Positions 59,874 through 64,000 of a stretch of DNA of 64,000 bases are shown here, in pieces. The notes beneath the pieces were generated by a model that did not search any database, was not told the origin of the DNA, and saw nothing but the letters and a program-made list of their open reading frames with translations. A program made the position numbers and the translations under genes. The stretch comes from Panorpa germanica. Taxonomy: Eukaryota; Arthropoda; Insecta; Mecoptera; Panorpidae. Location of the stretch: positions 13,041,001 through 13,105,000 of the forward strand of contig OY783220.1 in NCBI GenBank assembly GCA_963678705.1. Direction: 5' to 3'. Each line of letters opens with the position of its first letter. Within the stretch, counting starts at the first letter, position 1.

Positions 59874-61209
59874 CGTTTCCCCCTCTCCTGACACCAGCTT
59901 TCGTTTTGTACGAATATGCATGTACATCAGTATGGTACAGGTTTCCAGGAATTAAAGTAATACAAGAGATGCAATAAATTCAATATAAGAATATGCAAAT
60001 AAAAACAATACTGGATAACGAACAAACATTGAATTGATTACAAGAGCAACACTTGTTTGTAATTATGCAAAAAACATTGTTTTGTAATTATGCAAATGTA
60101 ATCAATTTTTGTGATAACGTATTCATTGTAAAGCCAGATTTATTTTCGTACGAGATAAAAACTTTTTCTTAAAATAATCCTCCCCATGAATTGTTAAGTG
60201 TTGTTATAATATTTATTAGATCTCTAATAGCCAGGGCTATCTCAACATCATCATCTATAAATAAAGAAAGAACTTGGAAAACTCGCCCACATAAAATAAA
60301 ACAAAAACACCTACCTACAGAGTAGCTACCTAGTAGAAAATATGAGATATAATCAGTATAAATAAAATATCAACATTAGGAAAGTTATTGGCAGGAAAAC
60401 TTGATCCCAAACTTAAGGTTCAAATATAACTTGATTACTACACAACAGAGTTATGTGTGAAAAACAAAGGAAAAACTCTGAAAAAGCATCAAACATTAAT
60501 AAAGTTATACGAGCAACTTTTGTTATCCAACACCGAAATATATTTGAGGAAAATCGCGTTGACGATAGCGAGTTGTGTTGATACCGCCAAGTTATTAACA
60601 TTTCTACGTTTTATAAGGCACGGAAGGGGGGATGATAAGGCGCGAGGGAGGGGGGAAGTGAAGCAGAAGTCATATAATATCATTGGAGACATAATACATA
60701 TGATATCTACACAATAAACGCTCATGGTACAGTGGCGTTAAAGAAACAATGTGTGGTGCTGCCATCTGTCGGTAAAAAATTTCATTTACGCCATTTTATT
60801 ACGAACCTGATAAAGCAAAAAAAATATGAATAAAATTTTCATATGCTCGTAATATTTTTATATACATATACATGTTGAAATACAGTTATTATTGTTCGCA
60901 ACAAGGAAGCTTTATATTCAATGAAATAAAAGCTCTTTGAATATCATGAAATTGAGTGCCTGTGATAAGAAATCTTATTGTTATATAAAATTATGTTCAA
61001 GTTTGGTTTAAGATAACACCCCCTTTGTTCGGGTAAGCCAGACAGTAAGTTCATGCCTTCGATTAAAACGGAGTACAAAATATCGAGCTTAATTAGAGCT
61101 TAATTGAAAAAGCAACCATGTATTAACTGCATTACGAAAGGACAACCCGCGTCTGCGCGAAATATGTGGCCAGCATTCTTAGCAAGTGCATGCATGCATT
61201 CAGTCTGAG
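59874..61209. other. Intergenic, nothing recognised
   Basis: A+T-rich, with a purine-rich patch at about 60624-60660 (GGAAGGGGGGATGATAAGG). Open frames are short. No repeat pair seen. Confidence 0.4.
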
Positions 61210-61556
61210 CAGAGGCGGCCTTAGGGGGTGGCAAGCAGGGCAACCCTCTCGTGCAACAACCCAAGTAGAAAAATTCATTACTATATATCTATTTGATCTC
61301 GCGCCTCGCTCTTTAGAAATCCCACTAAAATCACTGCGTATATCTTTTAAGGCATTCATGTACCTTAACTAGTTTATCATTATTAATATTTGTCGTCTTT
61401 GTGCTTGTTAACTTTTATAAAACTTCCAACATAATATTTTATTTCTCGTCAATTATCATCAAACATACTTACATAAATATACATAAATTATACAAAGAAC
61501 AAGTGTCTCGCAAAGATCTGCTGCCGGGGGCCTCGCAATGGCTAAGGCCGCCCCTG
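61210..61556. mobile_element. hAT-type MITE, family 1, copy 2
   Basis: Ends CAGAGGCGGCCTTAG and CTAAGGCCGCCCCTG. A perfect 8-bp duplication AGTCTGAG lies at 61202-61209 and 61557-61564. Matches the copy at 1212-1540 in the same orientation. Non-coding. Confidence 0.93.
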
Positions 61557-62575
61557 AGTCTGAGCATCTGTTGCTCTTGATTATGAAAGTCTAATAATTT
61601 ACTGACAAAAGTTACACAAATAAAAAGGTTAAAATTTATTTTGTTGTCAGCATGTAAGAATGAATTTAATTCTGCATTTAATTTCTTTGTTGATTTATAA
61701 AAATATCAGGAGTTAAGAGGTCTAAAATCTGTGTTTGCCTCAAAGGTTCAAATCAATTGGCACCGCCACTGTAGGCTCTATCTCGGCCTTAGAATCCACA
61801 AATGACTCGTTAAACACACTTGACATTTGATACACACACATATTGTGCTTTATTCGTATCTCGGAAGCAACGCACAGCGCGTTCGTTTTCCCGCTTTCCC
61901 GTTTTCCCATCCCTAGAAGGCGCAACTCATGTGGTATATGAAATCGATAACACCATAACACACCATTGTATAATGGCCGGAAATATAGAGATGAATTGAG
62001 TGTCAACAAGACGAATGTGTTGAAGAAAAACTCCTTGACTTAATAGGAAAAGAAGGAAAATCGTTTTAGGGTTATTGCGGTTTTCATAAGTTCTGGAAAC
62101 TGTTTTTCTTTTAGATTTTTATTTCTTTGAAATTACTAATCAATTTCTATTATATTTTGTAATGTTTAAAGTAGTATTATTTCTTCAGAAAAATTCATTA
62201 TTGATATAATTTTTCATTACTGATGCTGCGTACTGTCTTCCGGTTTAGGCAATCAGCTAAATACTAAGCTTGAAGTCTTCTTCAAACTATGTATACTTAG
62301 ACGATGGATGTTTATAATAACAATTTCTAAAGACTTCTTAATTAAACTTATAAAAATCATATTAGTTTTGTGAGGCTTATTATTCCAAAGCTGATTGACT
62401 TGTTGAACGACAAATTATCAATTTAGATGCTAACGTACTTGAGTATGATAAATATGTCGGTAGACTTTGTAAAAAGAACCCTACTCGGAGGTGCAAGATA
62501 TGGTGCCTTCAGCTCTGAAAATCACGCAAGTAAAGCGAGAAGACTTTGTCTTTATATATTTTATATATAGTTCAA

Positions 62576-62783
62576 ATTACGAGAGTTCGGCGGCGACTCA
62601 TACTTAAAACAAGTTGTGGGGTATAAACTGCCAATATAACTACAAAGCACTGACTCACTTATTTTTCTATAATGTATATGGAAACGAATAAGATAAAATT
62701 CATTATCCTATTATAGATTTAAACCGCTTTTATAACCTCTTTTAAGTATAAGTCGCCGCCGAACTATCGTGATTTGGACTATA
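62576..62783. mobile_element. TATAGTTC-family MITE, copy 2
   Basis: Starts TATAGTTCAAATTACGAGAG and ends ATCGTGATTTGGACTATA. The interior is the reverse of copy 1 (for example CACTGACTCACTTATTTTTC against GAAAAATAAGTGAGTCAGTG). TA at both ends. Confidence 0.85.
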
Positions 62784-63328
62784 AATAGAGTTAAACAAAT
62801 TAAAATACAAAAATAAAATGGCATGTAGCTATACACCGCTAGCTATCCATAATCTTTGGTTAATACATCTCATTGACACATGCCAATTTATTTTAAATTT
62901 ATAAACAATGAATATAACTCCAACCATTATTGATATCATAAACGTTGACGTCATAGATATTAACAAGAAAAAAATACAAAGCTAAAAATAGAAAACCATA
63001 CAAACAAAACATTGAAATGATATACCGAATATTGTCAATACAAATTAAGGATGATTATTCGTTAATCCAATTTAATGCGATTGCGAACAAACGTTGTGTT
63101 TTATTATTGCAAACAAATTAACGTAAAAAGTTTGTTTCCATGGTTGGTTTTTGTTCCATCAGTCATCATTACTGTCAATGATTCGCATATCGATGAAGTA
63201 AACTCATTTGTAAAGAGAATCATTCATCAATGTATTTGTAGGGAAATTTGAGAATTGTTTTTTTATATTAACATATGTTTCTATTATAACTTGAAAATAT
63301 ATCTTTGTTTCCACATATAACGACTGTT

Positions 63329-64000
63329 AAGGGGAGTAAGGTTTTAACTTTTTTATTTATTTACATTATTGTACAACATATTAAGTATATTGTGTAAAAA
63401 TTTGAAGTCAATTGAAGCAAAACTGTCGGAGATATAGAGTTTTAAGTCTTTACCTCTGTTACTTTGAAAAACGGTTTCTCACACTTAGCTTTTTCAGAGT
63501 CGGTGTCCTCTCTAGCTCTAAATCTACTGGACCGATTCTTTTGAACTTTTGCACACTCTTTCTTTATATAAATGCCGAGGTAACGCTGTCAAGTTTTGTT
63601 TTATTTTTTAATTTTAACGTATTTTAAAATAACTAAGTTTCTGATTCTTTTCATGAAAAATCGGTATTTTGACTTTTAAGTGCTGTAAAAAATTGAAAAA
63701 GCAGTAAAAAAATAAAAATTCGACAGCGTTACCTGCAGAAACTTATCAACTAATGTAATCATTTTGGTTTTTCGATTTCAGAAAATCCAGTGATGAGTTA
63801 TGAGTGGCACCGCAATGTTACTTTTTTTTGTGACGTCTGCGGAGATTCGCTGTCAATGCCTCATTTCATCATATTTATTTATGAAAATTTCAAAAAGTAT
63901 TCTTCAAGTTTCATTTTATCATGTAGTAATTATAGAAATAATTATATATTAACTGTGTCGTCAAAAAACATTATCTAAAATATGCTTTTTTTCTATCGCT
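63329..64000. mobile_element. TTAA-flanked foldback element, copy 3 (runs off the window)
   Basis: Starts TTAAGGGGAGTAAGGTTTTA. The interior matches copies 1 and 2, including the hairpin GAGGTAACGCTGTCAA (63577) and TCGACAGCGTTACCT (63720). The window ends about 40 bp before the expected right end. A frame at 63790-63978 encodes the same short peptide as copy 1 (MMSYEWHRNVTFFCD...). Confidence 0.85.

Noticed and set aside
63790-63978. Repeated peptide MMSYEWHRNVTFFCD... (also 27665-27901)
   Set aside because: It is part of the TTAA-flanked element; similarity between copies is at DNA level, and the third copy (34382) has lost the frame, so coding selection is not shown.
1-64000. CRISPR arrays, operon-like gene blocks, bacterial islands, full retroviral or LTR elements
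   Set aside because: No regularly spaced repeats, ribosome-binding sites or LTR pairs were seen; the content is typical insect nuclear DNA.

Overview
This window reads as nuclear DNA of an insect, most likely a moth or butterfly. It is A+T-rich, its genes have short GT-AG introns, and the intergenic space is full of small DNA transposons, SINEs and broken LINE ends. The lepidopteran assignment is inference. It rests on a carbon dioxide gustatory receptor of the Gr63a/Gr3 lineage and an annexin IX-type gene with three alternative last exons, an arrangement I recall from silkworm. No bacterial, viral or CRISPR feature was seen.

The left third (1-20,400) holds the genes. In order: the 3' end of an unidentified gene (3-296, +); a possible small membrane protein (667-945, +); a 5S rRNA-derived pseudogene (981-1087, -); a hAT-type MITE (1212-1540); a small acidic protein gene with a very short intron (1593-1930, +); a five-exon CO2 receptor gene (2240-4067, -) with a tRNA-Leu(CAG) in its last intron on the other strand; Cdc37 (4794-6168, +); ABCE1/Rli1/Pixie (6849-9397, +); annexin (12204-16534, +); and a three-LIM protein (17786-20384, -) convergent with the annexin. 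Exons were joined by eye, and reading frame is kept across every junction in the recognised genes.

The right two thirds (about 20,400-64,000) show no host protein-coding gene I can support. They contain at least ten repeat families. These include three copies of a TTAA-flanked element with G-rich ends and an internal hairpin, one carrying a nested SINE; three copies of a tRNA-derived SINE with clear target-site duplications; hAT-type elements with 8-bp duplications; a Harbinger-like element with a TAA duplication; several paired MITE families; and five LINE 3' fragments. A few sequence islands look promoter-like, so this could be a gene desert or long-intron territory of a neighbouring gene.

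Cdc37 and ABCE1 are housekeeping genes (kinase-client chaperoning with Hsp90; ribosome recycling). The receptor and tRNA are unrelated neighbours, and nothing here suggests an operon-like unit. The points I find most worth checking are the three competing annexin tails, the tRNA nested in the receptor intron, the 41-nt intron, the TTAA-flanked foldback family, an imperfect 65-68 bp hairpin between the convergent annexin and LIM genes, and a frequent octamer TACTCGTA/TACGAGTA.
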